A stretch of DNA of 64,000 nt, taken from contig NZ_JACVAJ010000001.1 in the NCBI RefSeq assembly GCF_014851815.1, forward strand, positions 1,860,001 through 1,924,000. Direction: 5' to 3'. Made by a program: the position numbers and the translations under genes. Positions 35,431-43,330 of this stretch are shown in pieces. The DNA comes from Pseudoxanthomonas sp. PXM01. Lineage in GTDB: Bacteria; Pseudomonadota; Gammaproteobacteria; Xanthomonadales; Xanthomonadaceae. The number at the start of each line of letters is the position of its first letter. Position 1 is the stretch's first letter. The notes under the pieces are model-generated. The model saw only the letters and a list, made by a program, of their open reading frames with translations. It searched no databases and was not told the DNA's origin.

Positions 35431-35450
35431 TGTTTGTATCAGAACGTATC
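35431..35450. promoter_or_regulatory. Candidate OmpR-type binding site
   Basis: The segment TGTTTGTATC (35431-35440) is followed by AGAAC and a second GTATC, giving a GTATC direct repeat with 10-bp period, as OmpR-family dimers prefer. The same 10-mer TGTTTGTATC recurs on the opposite strand at 38443-38452, before the CcdA-like gene. Confidence 0.4.
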
Positions 35451-35576
35451 CACGGGCCGGTTTCGGGAAAAGGGCGACAAATCTCCCTTCATCCAGACAC
35501 GTCCCGGATACCGGGCGAGCGCGGAATGTGTCCATCGCCGCGGAGCCCCCGTCGGCCACACCCGAAGGAAACGACC

Positions 35577-36317
35577 ATGAACACCTCTGAATCCCCCTCC
35601 CCCAAGGCTGCCCTGGTTTTCGGCGGTTCCCGCGGCATCGGTGCGGCCATTGCACGCCGCCTGGCTCGTGAGGGTTACGCCGTTGCCCTGACCTACGCAT
35701 CGCGCGCCGACAAGGCGGCCGAAGTGGTCGCCGCTATCCAGGCGGATGGCGGCCAAGCCATTGCCCTGCAAGCCGACGCAGCTGATCAGCATGCCATCAC
35801 GGCAGCTGTCGCCGACGCCACCGCCAGCTTGGGCACTCTGCACGTCGCCGTCGTCAATGCCGGCGTCTATCAAGGCGGTCCTTTGGAGCAGTTTCCGGTG
35901 GACACGCTTGATCTGATGCTGTCGGTCAACGTTCGCGGCGTCTTCCTGGCAATCCAGGCTGCAGCCGCCAAGATGGCCGAGGGCGGTCGAATCATCACGA
36001 TCGGCAGCAACACCGCACAGCGTAGTGGATCGGTCGGTGGCAGCGTCTACGTCATGACAAAGGCCGCCGTCGCCGCGCTGGTGCGTGAACTGGCGCTGGA
36101 TCTGGCGCCGCGCAAGATCACGATCAACAACATCCAGCCGGGTCCGATCGAGACCGACATCACCGCAGGCTTCCTCGACCATCTTGCTGAGCGCAGCCCG
36201 TTGCAGCGCGTGGGACGCCCGGAAGAGGTCGCGTCGCTGGCGGCCTATCTGGTCAGTGCCGAGGCGAGCTACATGACAGGCGCCAGCCTGACGATGGATG
36301 GCGGCTACTCCATCTGA
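35577..36317 (+). CDS. Short-chain dehydrogenase/reductase
   Basis: A 246-residue NAD(P)-dependent SDR. Cofactor motif GGSRGIGAA (about 15-23), NAG at about 94, catalytic Ser in ITIGSNTAQ and the YxxxK pair in YVMTK (about 160-164), PGPIETDI and a C-terminal YMTGASLTMDGGYSI, as in 3-oxoacyl-ACP-reductase-like enzymes. Substrate unknown. ATG at 35577 follows GAAGGAAACG. It is the first gene of a plus-strand row divergent from the two-component genes. Confidence 0.9.
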   Translation: MNTSESPSPKAALVFGGSRGIGAAIARRLAREGYAVALTYASRADKAAEVVAAIQADGGQAIALQADAADQHAITAAVADATASLGTLHVAVVNAGVYQGGPLEQFPVDTLDLMLSVNVRGVFLAIQAAAAKMAEGGRIITIGSNTAQRSGSVGGSVYVMTKAAVAALVRELALDLAPRKITINNIQPGPIETDITAGFLDHLAERSPLQRVGRPEEVASLAAYLVSAEASYMTGASLTMDGGYSI

Positions 36318-36390
36318 ATAGACCGCGGCGCGTACACGCGCGCCGTGCCTCCCGATCCATCCCTTCATCCACCCTGCTGGAGGATCCACC

Positions 36391-37419
36391 ATGTTCGCGA
36401 TCTTTGCCTCGAACCCCCGCCGCCCGCGCACCCTGTCATGGCTGGCGGGCACCTTCCTGATGTTCAGCGGAACCGCATTCGCGCAGTCAGCGACGGAGGT
36501 AGTATCTCCAACGCTGCCCCCCGAGCTGGTAGCCGACAAGCATGTCGACGCAGGAGACCTGCGTATCGGCTACGCCGACCTCGGCCCTGCCAAGGGTGAA
36601 GTCATCATTCTGCTGCATGGCTGGCCGTACGACATCAACAGCTACGCGCAAGTCGCTCCGCAGTTGGCCGCTCGCGGATACCGCGTGATCGTTCCGCATC
36701 TGCGGGGCTATGGCACCACCACGTTCCTCTCCGCGGACACGCCACGGAATGGGCAGCCGGCAGCGCTCGCGTCGGATGTCATCGCATTGATGGACGCCCT
36801 CAAGATCCGTCGCGCTACGCTGGCCGGCTACGACTGGGGTGCGCGCTCGGCAGATATCGTGGCGGCCGTATGGCCGGAACGGGTCAAGGCACTGGTGTCG
36901 GTGAGTGGCTACCTGATCGGCAGCCAAGAGGCCAGCCGCAAGCCTCTCCCACCGTCGAGCGAGCTGCAGTGGTGGTACCAGTTCTACTTCGCTACCGATC
37001 GCGGCCAAGCGGGGTACACGCAGTACACCCACGACTTCGCGAAGAAGATCTGGGAACTGGCATCTCCGCAGTGGAAGTTCGATGACGCCACGTTCCATCG
37101 CAGCGCCGCCGCATTGGACAACCCGGACCATGTGGCCATCGTCATCCACAACTATCGCTGGCGGCTGAGCCTGGCCGAAGGCGAGCGGAAGTATGACGCG
37201 CTGGAACAGCGCTTGGCACAGGCGCCGGTCATCAAGGTGCCGACCATCACCATCGAAGGTGATGCCAATGGCGCCCCGCATCCGAAACCCGAGGTGTACG
37301 CGACCAAGTTCGTCGGAAAGTACGAACATCGCGCCTTCACCGGCGGCATCGGCCACAACCCCCCACAGGAGTCGCCCACCGAATTCGTCCAGGCGGTTGT
37401 CGACGCTACTCGCCTTTAA
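36391..37419 (+). CDS. Exported alpha/beta hydrolase, epoxide-hydrolase-like
   Basis: A 342-residue protein with a signal peptide (about 1-32, ending AFAQS). The oxyanion motif LLHGWPYD, the nucleophile elbow AGYDWGA with Asp as nucleophile (epoxide hydrolase or haloalkane dehalogenase type rather than Ser esterase), and a late catalytic His in GGIGHNPPQE are all present. Asp nucleophiles open epoxides or displace halides. An exported member is uncommon. GGAGGATCCACC precedes ATG. It lies 73 bp after the SDR gene in the same row. Confidence 0.88.
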   Translation: MFAIFASNPRRPRTLSWLAGTFLMFSGTAFAQSATEVVSPTLPPELVADKHVDAGDLRIGYADLGPAKGEVIILLHGWPYDINSYAQVAPQLAARGYRVIVPHLRGYGTTTFLSADTPRNGQPAALASDVIALMDALKIRRATLAGYDWGARSADIVAAVWPERVKALVSVSGYLIGSQEASRKPLPPSSELQWWYQFYFATDRGQAGYTQYTHDFAKKIWELASPQWKFDDATFHRSAAALDNPDHVAIVIHNYRWRLSLAEGERKYDALEQRLAQAPVIKVPTITIEGDANGAPHPKPEVYATKFVGKYEHRAFTGGIGHNPPQESPTEFVQAVVDATRL

Positions 37420-37437
37420 GCCATAGGAGGAGACGCC

Positions 37438-37947
37438 ATGAAAACTGCCTTCAAGTTCCTACTTGCTTCGCTGGCTGTCGGTATGGCCCTGGGCTTGGTG
37501 AGTGCAGTACAGGCGTACGACAGCTCACGCCCTGCCGCGCCGATCTATGGTGTGCAACTTCCCGAGGGCTATCGCGACTGGCCCTTCATCGCACCGGCAC
37601 AGGAGGCCGCGCCGCTGGACGAGTTGCGAGTCGTGGTCGGGAATCCCAAAGCGATGCGCGCGTATCGCGAGAACCAGCGCCCGTTTCCCGACGGAACAGT
37701 GCTGGTGAAGTTGGCCTGGAAGCATGAGCAGTCGCCCGACTTCGCCCCCGCATCCATTCCCGGTGCCGCCACCACGGTGCAGGTGATGGTCAAGGACTCA
37801 AGCAAGTACGCCGGTACCGGTGGGTGGGGATACGGACGCTTCATCGATGGGAAGCCCGTCGATGAAGCCCAGCACAAGACCTGCCATGCATGCCACGCAG
37901 CCCGCGTGAAAGACCGCGACTACGTCTTTACACAGTACGCCCGCTAG
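37438..37947 (+). CDS. Cytochrome P460-family haem protein
   Basis: A 169-residue exported protein (signal about 1-26). A single haem-c motif CHACH is near residue 148, and DGTVLVKLAWKHEQ, then VQVMVKDSSKYAGTGGWGYGRF are characteristic of the P460 family. Some P460 proteins oxidise hydroxylamine through a Lys-haem cross-link, while others (cytochrome c'-beta) bind NO. Function here is unknown. AGGAGGAG precedes ATG, and the gene is 18 bp after the hydrolase. Confidence 0.85.
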   Translation: MKTAFKFLLASLAVGMALGLVSAVQAYDSSRPAAPIYGVQLPEGYRDWPFIAPAQEAAPLDELRVVVGNPKAMRAYRENQRPFPDGTVLVKLAWKHEQSPDFAPASIPGAATTVQVMVKDSSKYAGTGGWGYGRFIDGKPVDEAQHKTCHACHAARVKDRDYVFTQYAR

Positions 37948-37986
37948 CTGTTTCGCTTTTCAACTTCCTCTCACTGGAGATATCCC

Positions 37987-38403
37987 ATGAACGCAATCGA
38001 TACCGTGCTGTACACCGGCAAGACTCATACCGTCGGCGGGCGTGAAGGCCACACCCGAAGCGACGATGGTCAGCTCGACGTTGATCTCTCGCCTCCCGGT
38101 AGCCGTCGTCCCGGCACCAACCCGGAACAGTTGTTTGCGGCAGGCTGGTCGGCCTGCTTCGAAGGCGCGATGGGCATCGCGGCCCGCAAGCTTCGCGTTG
38201 CCTTGCCGGCTGAAACCGCCATTGATGCGGAAGTCGACCTTGGGAAGGTGGGTGAGGAGTATCAGCTCCAGGCTCGCCTGGCTATCTCATTGCCTGGAAT
38301 CGCACCGGAACAGGCTCAGGCCATCATCGACGAAGCGCATCGCACCTGCCCTTACTCCAAGCTCTCGCGCGGCAACATCGACGTGCAGATTCGCTTGGTC
38401 TGA
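37987..38403 (+). CDS. Ohr/OsmC-family organic hydroperoxide resistance protein
   Basis: A 138-residue peroxidase of the Ohr subgroup. The reactive Cys lies in AAGWSACFEGA (about 57) and the resolving Cys in HRTCPYSKLSR (about 121); the Arg in SRRPGTNPEQLFA (about 36) fits the catalytic Arg. It reduces organic hydroperoxides using lipoyl or thiol donors. ACTGGAGA precedes ATG. It is the fourth gene of the row, which supports a stress role for the unit. Confidence 0.9.
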   Translation: MNAIDTVLYTGKTHTVGGREGHTRSDDGQLDVDLSPPGSRRPGTNPEQLFAAGWSACFEGAMGIAARKLRVALPAETAIDAEVDLGKVGEEYQLQARLAISLPGIAPEQAQAIIDEAHRTCPYSKLSRGNIDVQIRLV

Positions 38404-38442
38404 TGTAACAGCGTGTGTCCCGAGGCACTCTAAGACGATCCG

Positions 38443-38452
38443 GATACAAACA
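38443..38452. promoter_or_regulatory. Second copy of the candidate regulator motif
   Basis: GATACAAACA is the reverse complement of TGTTTGTATC at 35431-35440. It lies in the 123-bp gap between the Ohr and CcdA-like genes, flanked by CCGG on both sides. A shared 10-mer alone is weak evidence. Confidence 0.3.
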
Positions 38453-38526
38453 TCCGGGTCGGCGGACACAAGGCGCTGACACAGTCGCGATGCAATGGAT
38501 ACCTCCACCGCGCCGAGTGTTCTCCC

Positions 38527-39231
38527 ATGATCCAATACGTACTGGCTGCCCTTGCAGGCATGGCCACCATCCTCTCTCCCTGCATCCTGCCCATCCTTCC
38601 CATCATCCTGGCGACAGGTATCGGAAAGGATCGGGGAACGCCCTTGTGGATCATTGCTGGCTTCGTCGGCAGTTTTGGGGCAAGCGGCATCCTCCTGGGC
38701 GCCCTTGCGGCTTCGTCCGGAGAGCTTCAAGCCAGCATTCGTACTAGCTCGATCGTGGTGCTGATGCTGGCCGGCCTGGCTTGCTTCTGGCCAGCTCCCT
38801 TCGAGCGATCGGTGGCCTGGGTGCAGTCGCAATGGAATCAGGTGAGGCCGGCCGGCCCTGGCTTGCTACAAGCCAGCGGCAGGTCTGGTGCCCTGCTTGT
38901 TGGCGCCTCGCTTGGACTGGCGTGGACCCCATGTGCCGGCCCCGTGCTGGCTTCCGTACTCGCGCTGGCTGCAAGCTCGCAGTCACCCGCGAAAGCCAGC
39001 GGGATGCTTGGACTCTATGCAGTCGGCGCCGGCATTCCGATGTTGCTGATTGCCTACGGCGGACGCTGGATCAATTCACGCCTCTCGTTCTTTCAGAAGC
39101 ATGCCGATCTGCTGAGGAAGGTCTTCGGTCTGATCGCCATAGGCGTCGCCATTCTTCAGCTGCTCCAGTACGACGTATTCGTGTCCGCTTGGGCCACTCA
39201 GTGGCTTCCCCCCCTCTCCCAAGGACTCTGA
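38527..39231 (+). CDS. CcdA/DsbD-type transmembrane thiol transporter
   Basis: A 234-residue membrane protein with about six hydrophobic segments. The paired cysteines, one in ATILSPCILPILP (about 19) and one in AWTPCAGPVL (about 137), are the two that pass electrons from cytoplasmic thioredoxin across the membrane in CcdA and DsbD. The stop is 4 bp before the TlpA-like gene, so the two form a split version of the DipZ protein. Confidence 0.88.
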   Translation: MIQYVLAALAGMATILSPCILPILPIILATGIGKDRGTPLWIIAGFVGSFGASGILLGALAASSGELQASIRTSSIVVLMLAGLACFWPAPFERSVAWVQSQWNQVRPAGPGLLQASGRSGALLVGASLGLAWTPCAGPVLASVLALAASSQSPAKASGMLGLYAVGAGIPMLLIAYGGRWINSRLSFFQKHADLLRKVFGLIAIGVAILQLLQYDVFVSAWATQWLPPLSQGL

Positions 39232-39235
39232 TCTC

Positions 39236-39793
39236 ATGAAAAAACTCTCTTCTCTCGCGACCATGCTGGCCGCATGCGTATTCGCTGCCGCGTGCTCCCC
39301 TAACGTCCAGGCGGACCCTGTTCATCCCACCCAGACCAGGCCTGCACCGATGGCGCCTGAGTTCAAGGGCATCGACAACTGGATTAACTCCTCACCCCAG
39401 AGTATCCAGGACCTTCGTGGGAAGGTCGTTCTGGTCGAGTTCTGGACCTACTCGTGCATCAACTGTGTTCGTGTCATGCCTCACGTCAAGCAATGGCACG
39501 CGAAGTACAAGGATCAGGGTCTCGTCGTCATCGGCGTGCACACTCCCGAGTACGGGTATGAGAAGAAGCTGAGCAACGTCCGGGCTGCCGTGCAGCGCTT
39601 TGGGATCACCTATCCGGTCGCCCAGGACAATGGCTATGAGACCTGGAATGCCTATGGCAACCGCTACTGGCCTGCCATGTACCTGATCGACCAACAGGGG
39701 CGAATCGTGTACCAGCACTTCGGTGAAGGGCAGTATCAAGAAACCGAAGCCAAGATCCGCGCCCTGCTAAGCATGGATCAGAAGGCCCAGTAG
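39236..39793 (+). CDS. TlpA/DipZ-type thioredoxin-fold lipoprotein
   Basis: A 185-residue protein with a lipobox-like N-terminus (FAAAC, Cys at about 20). The thioredoxin fold carries the redox motif in WTYSCINCVRVMPHV (about 76-90); the CINC form is typical of DipZ-type domains rather than thioredoxin. YWPAMYLIDQQGRIVYQHFGEG (in two halves) closes the fold. It probably receives electrons from the CcdA-like protein and reduces a periplasmic target, perhaps the P460 or peroxide-linked proteins of the row. Confidence 0.88.
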   Translation: MKKLSSLATMLAACVFAAACSPNVQADPVHPTQTRPAPMAPEFKGIDNWINSSPQSIQDLRGKVVLVEFWTYSCINCVRVMPHVKQWHAKYKDQGLVVIGVHTPEYGYEKKLSNVRAAVQRFGITYPVAQDNGYETWNAYGNRYWPAMYLIDQQGRIVYQHFGEGQYQETEAKIRALLSMDQKAQ

Positions 39794-39861
39794 TGCAGTG
39801 ACGGCAACGCAGGATTGAGCTGACATTAGCTAGTCCTGCGTGGCCGTTCTTGTGAATACTT

Positions 39862-39887
39862 ATGTCCGCTTTGGGTCGAAAGCGGCC
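39862..39887. repeat. Dispersed palindromic repeat, copy 2 (left of the recombinase)
   Basis: Begins ATGTCCGCTTTGGGTC and continues with GAAAGCGG to 39885. These 24 bases equal the reverse complement of 40627-40650, so identical inverted copies bracket the recombinase gene. Confidence 0.8.
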
Positions 39888-39904
39888 GGTCTAAGGCCGC
39901 TTTC
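39878..39904. terminator. Hairpin between TlpA-like and recombinase genes
   Basis: A perfect 10-bp stem GAAAGCGGCC/GGCCGCTTTC (39878-39887 with 39895-39904) has a 7-nt loop in the gap between convergent genes. It partly overlaps the repeat. There is no U tract, so a terminator role is only possible. Confidence 0.4.
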
Positions 39905-39913
39905 GGAGGCGCG

Positions 39914-40540
39914 CTACGCCTCGGTCTGCTCTGCTAGCGAGATGGCATCATCCACCTCAACCCCCAAGTAGCGGACGGTGCTCTCAATCTTGGTGTGTCC
40001 CAGCAGCAGCTGGACGGCTCGCAGATTCTTGGTCCGTTGATAGATTAGAGATGCCTTGGTGCGACGCATGGAATGCGTCCCGTAGCTCACTGGATCCAGG
40101 CCGATGCTAAGCACCCAAGCCTTCACCAAGCGGGCGTATTGGCGTGTAGAAAGGTGGGAAGAGCCTCCTCGCCTGCCGGGAAAGAGGTGATCGTCGAGGC
40201 CAAGCTTCTGACTATCGATCCAAGCGACCAACGCATCTCTAGTCTGCGGCGTGATCTCGAACTGCACAGGACGCTTCGTCTTGCGTTGGATGACGCATCC
40301 TCGTGAGCCAATATGCGCGCCATGTGCAACATCACGGACTCGCAGCCCGACCCGATCGCATGCCCGCAACTTGCTGTCGATTGCGAGGTCAAAGAGCGCC
40401 AACTGCCGGCTATCGCCCTTGAGCTGAAGCCTGACTCGAATCGACCAGATTTCCTTGAGCTTTAGGGGCGCCTTCTGCCCGACCAGCTTACCGAGATTCC
40501 AGGCAGGGCGTGCCGCTGAGCGGCCTGAACTTCGCTTCAT
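39914..40540 (-). CDS. Tyrosine-type site-specific recombinase
   Basis: A 208-residue integrase-family protein made almost only of the catalytic domain. Catalytic residues: Arg in DSKLRACDRV (about 57), HxxR in YGTHSMRRTKASLI (about 156-164), LLGHTKIEST and the nucleophile Tyr in TVRYLGVE (about 190). A Lys in RKTKRPVQFEI fits the beta-hairpin lysine. The N-terminal arm/core-binding domain of phage integrases is missing or reduced. ATG at 40540 has GGAG 7 bp before it. Inverted copies of the dispersed repeat flank the gene. Confidence 0.85.
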   Translation of the reverse strand: MKRSSGRSAARPAWNLGKLVGQKAPLKLKEIWSIRVRLQLKGDSRQLALFDLAIDSKLRACDRVGLRVRDVAHGAHIGSRGCVIQRKTKRPVQFEITPQTRDALVAWIDSQKLGLDDHLFPGRRGGSSHLSTRQYARLVKAWVLSIGLDPVSYGTHSMRRTKASLIYQRTKNLRAVQLLLGHTKIESTVRYLGVEVDDAISLAEQTEA

Positions 40541-40904
40541 AGCTTTCTCCAATCCCGAGATGGGATGGAGAGGCTCTAGTTGCCTCCGTGTCGCCCTAGT
40601 TAAAAGATGCTAGGCCGCCAGCTTGTCCGCTTTCGACCCAAAGCGGACATCCGCGTTCGGCAATCCACATTAGGCAAATGCGGAACCATGGCTCCATTTC
40701 GCGCAGCGCGGCCGTCCGAGTTTGCGCCGGATTGCCTGCCGGACAGTCGCAGCCTAAACTCGCAAAGAAGTTTCGATCTGCGGGCGGCTGCCGAAATACC
40801 AATCAGAACTATAGGCGGGCAGATCTGTCCGTATATTCGGTAGTTTGGCGCCATGGTCCACCCATCTCAACTCGCCTGCTTCTGCCATCGGAAACGAGGA
40901 TCAC
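40541..40904. other. Intergenic region right of the recombinase
   Basis: A 364-bp gap. It contains the repeat copy at 40624-40650 and otherwise no convincing gene on either strand. Confidence 0.5.
40624..40650. repeat. Dispersed palindromic repeat, copy 3 (right of the recombinase)
   Basis: Arms TGTCCGCTTT (40624-40633) and AAAGCGGACA (40640-40649) form a perfect 10-bp inverted repeat around CGACCC. It is the inverted twin of the copy at 39862-39885. Confidence 0.85.
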
Positions 40905-41522
40905 GTGGAGCCTGAGTGCACGGAGCCAAACTGGAAGACCATTCTGACTCATGAGGCAGGTCATGCTGTTGCTGCGTTGGCTTTGCATGCCGAAGTTGCC
41001 GACATAAAGTTGCGGAGTTCAGTTCCAAGAGGCCCTGCGAGTCGTGCGTCGTACAGCCTTCCAGATGTTGAGAGCGGATACGCTCCAAACCCTCGACCAC
41101 CAATAGAACGAGTCATCGTCTACGCTGCTGGAGCGAAGGCTGAGGAAGTATTGCTAGGAACTACTAACTCCAATGGATTTGGGTCCGACCTGAGAAAGAT
41201 CGAGCGGGTCCGCGATAGGTTGATGAGAGACGCCGATGTAGGCCATCTGCGAAGCCTTGGACTTCCTAGCGAAAGCCTGAGGACAGCTATTGCGAATGTG
41301 CCACAAGCCAAAGCCAATCTCGCAGCCGTAGAGTTAGAGATCGGCTCAAATTATCCAAGAACCAGGGAGATACTTAGCCGCCACCGGAACGCAGTCGAAC
41401 TGATTGCAAAGGCAGCTCTTGAACGCCTCCAAGAGGTGGAACTTGTAGATGAAATCATCTTGCTGCCTGCCAATCAGGTGCAGTCGCTGTGGGATGAATG
41501 TCAGCGGGTATTGCAAGAGTGA
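40905..41522 (+). CDS. Stand-alone M41 (FtsH-type) metalloprotease-like domain protein
   Basis: About 205 residues from the GTG at 40905, chosen for GAGGA just upstream. The zinc motif THEAGHAVAA is at about residues 15-24. Further on, NSNGFGSDLRKIERVRDRLM matches the FtsH segment with the third zinc ligand Asp before a helix, and VIVYAAGAKAEEVLLG resembles the M41 helix with AGxxAE. The AAA+ motor and membrane anchors of FtsH are missing. Base composition is visibly less GC-rich than the neighbours, suggesting transfer. Recruitment by a separate ATPase, or a specialised protease role, are both possible. Confidence 0.7.
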   Translation: MEPECTEPNWKTILTHEAGHAVAALALHAEVADIKLRSSVPRGPASRASYSLPDVESGYAPNPRPPIERVIVYAAGAKAEEVLLGTTNSNGFGSDLRKIERVRDRLMRDADVGHLRSLGLPSESLRTAIANVPQAKANLAAVELEIGSNYPRTREILSRHRNAVELIAKAALERLQEVELVDEIILLPANQVQSLWDECQRVLQE

Positions 41523-41582
41523 CGCCTTACCGCTCGTTCAAGCTGACCCGCTACGGCAGGCGCTGGTCTGGCGAAACATCGA

Positions 41583-41610
41583 ATGTCCGCTTCTGGCCGA
41601 TAGCCGCCAT
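41583..41610. repeat. Dispersed palindromic repeat, copy 4 (degenerate)
   Basis: The left arm ATGTCCGCTT is intact, the right arm AGCCGCCAT has drifted from AAGCGGACAT. It lies 11 bp before copy 5, as a tandem pair. Confidence 0.55.
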
Positions 41611-41620
41611 CCTGAGGATG

Positions 41621-41648
41621 ACGTCCGCTTCCGGCCAGGAGCGGACAT
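41621..41648. repeat. Dispersed palindromic repeat, copy 5
   Basis: Arms ACGTCCGCT and AGCGGACAT (one mismatch) around TCCGGCCAGG. It sits in the short gap between the M41-like gene and the convergent transglutaminase gene. Confidence 0.7.
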
Positions 41649-41697
41649 GCTGGACTGGGACAGGAAGCGCAACTTCGATGTGGCGGCCGCCCGACTG

Positions 41698-42516
41698 CTA
41701 ACGTCGGCTGCCTATGAAGGGATGTGGCTGGCCACCAACAGGCTCACCTACCCATACCTGCATTTCCAACGTCTGCAGCCACCCGTAGTTGGTCAGGAAC
41801 GCGACGTCGGCAGCGTCGCGGCCGTAGGCGACCACGATCCGACCGCCACGGGGCGCAGATTGCGTCGGGTCGAAGGTATACCAGCGGCCGTCCAGGTAGG
41901 CCTCGAACCAGGCATGCAGATCCATGGGTTCCAGTCCGTACAGATATCCCACCACCATGCGGGCGGGAATGCGCAAACTCCTGCATAGCGTGATGCCGAC
42001 ATGAGCATAGTCGCGACAGACGCCGGCACGCGTTTCCATCGTGCCGAGCGCATCCGTGGTGGCATCGCTCGCGCCATACCGGTACACGATATGCGAGCGA
42101 ATCCACTCCACGATCGCGCCTACCTGGCCATTGCGAGGGTCGGCCTCGTTCACGATGGCCTGCGCTTGGTCGAAAGCACGATCGCTGGGACAGAAGCGAC
42201 TCGGCAGCAGATACTGGAGTGTGTGATCGGGAAGGAGAGCGGCCGGCACCGGCGCGACCCAAGGTGCGATGGCAATATCACGCTCGGTCTCGACCTCCAA
42301 CTCGGCCCGGATTCTCATACGACCGCGTTGCACCACGAAGCGCTGGCAAAGATTGCCGAATACGTCGACGAACTCGGTCGGCCGAACGTGGGGGTGGAAT
42401 GCGTACGTTTCGCTGATCAGCCACTGCGCTTCGCCACTGCGTGGTCGCAGCATGGCGACCACCGCACAGTCCTCGATCGATTCCACGACCATTTCGCATC
42501 CGGCTAGCAGGCGCAT
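41698..42516 (-). CDS. Transglutaminase-like protein
   Basis: A 272-residue protein with an N-terminal beta domain of bacterial transglutaminase-like proteins (about 10-110) and a transglutaminase core. The catalytic Cys is in TRAGVCRDYAHV (about 170), His in DLHAWFEAYLDG (about 208) and Asp in YTFDPTQSAP (about 224). Such proteins are usually cysteine proteases or amidases; many lie near circularly permuted ATP-grasp genes, but none is here. ATG at 42516 follows GGGGCGAG. No signal peptide. Confidence 0.87.
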   Translation of the reverse strand: MRLLAGCEMVVESIEDCAVVAMLRPRSGEAQWLISETYAFHPHVRPTEFVDVFGNLCQRFVVQRGRMRIRAELEVETERDIAIAPWVAPVPAALLPDHTLQYLLPSRFCPSDRAFDQAQAIVNEADPRNGQVGAIVEWIRSHIVYRYGASDATTDALGTMETRAGVCRDYAHVGITLCRSLRIPARMVVGYLYGLEPMDLHAWFEAYLDGRWYTFDPTQSAPRGGRIVVAYGRDAADVAFLTNYGWLQTLEMQVWVGEPVGGQPHPFIGSRR

Positions 42517-43330
42517 GCTCGCCCCGATGGGGGTGGAGTTACAGACCAAGCGTACCGTTGCTTAGAGGTGCTACTGATACCTCGTCGAGAGTTCTCGCGC
42601 ATTTCGTGTAGATCTCGCGTTATGCGTCAAAGAACGACCAAGGCTGGGGGCAACGCATACCCGCCAGTGTTGCCGAAAGGATCCGCTGTGATCCGGCCTA
42701 CCACTGGCCTCCTGAAGATAGGCCGCCGACCAGATGCCGATCATGTCGCGCAGCCTGCGTGACCGCGCTCCCAAGCAAGATTACGCGCTTTCGCAAACCA
42801 GGACGCCCGGAGCAGCACTGGAGTTCATCCCGGAGATGCCTGCTCATGCGCGAAGCGACACGCGACGCGACACAAGTCTGCGCTACCGCCGGCAGCCGCT
42901 CTGACGGCTCATCCGGAATGGGCCAGCCTTCGTTCTCGGCGCACTGCACGGCTTGGTCCTCAAGGCGATTGGCGATGCCCTGGAAGGGTGGCTGCTTCGA
43001 GACGATGCGATGTCGCGTGATGCGCATGAGGCGGCTCCAGCGATTGTGCGGGCCGGCACACTGCGGGCGCGGAAGCTAACCGACATCGGAATTCCGCGTC
43101 CCACGACGCTACCACGTAACGCACCACCGCAATCGACAATCGGAAAGGCGGGCGTCACGCCACACTAACAGCGCAACGCGCACCGTTGAGTGGTTACGGT
43201 GCAACACCGCATCGGCTGCTCAGCCGCGCAAGACTTCCCCCATCCTACGCATTGAGCCGAACTTGGCACCCGCCAAGTCGCGGCTGCGGCCGTTCATTCG
43301 ACCTCCCGCAGGTCCTTCGCAGGAACACCC
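42517..43330. other. Gene-poor region
   Basis: An 814-bp stretch without a gene I can defend. A 71-codon plus-strand reading at 42953-43168 has a helix-like start (VLKAIGDALEGWLLRDDAM) and could be a remnant, but its 5' extension is closed by a stop codon. No repeat copy is present. Confidence 0.4.

Noticed and set aside
39878-39904. Strong intrinsic terminator between TlpA-like and recombinase genes
   Set aside because: The stem is good but there is no T run on either strand and it overlaps the repeat, so it is listed only with low confidence.
42953-43168. A 71-codon plus-strand reading with a helix-like start
   Set aside because: No start signal, and an in-frame stop closes the upstream extension; too weak to call a gene, though it may be a remnant.
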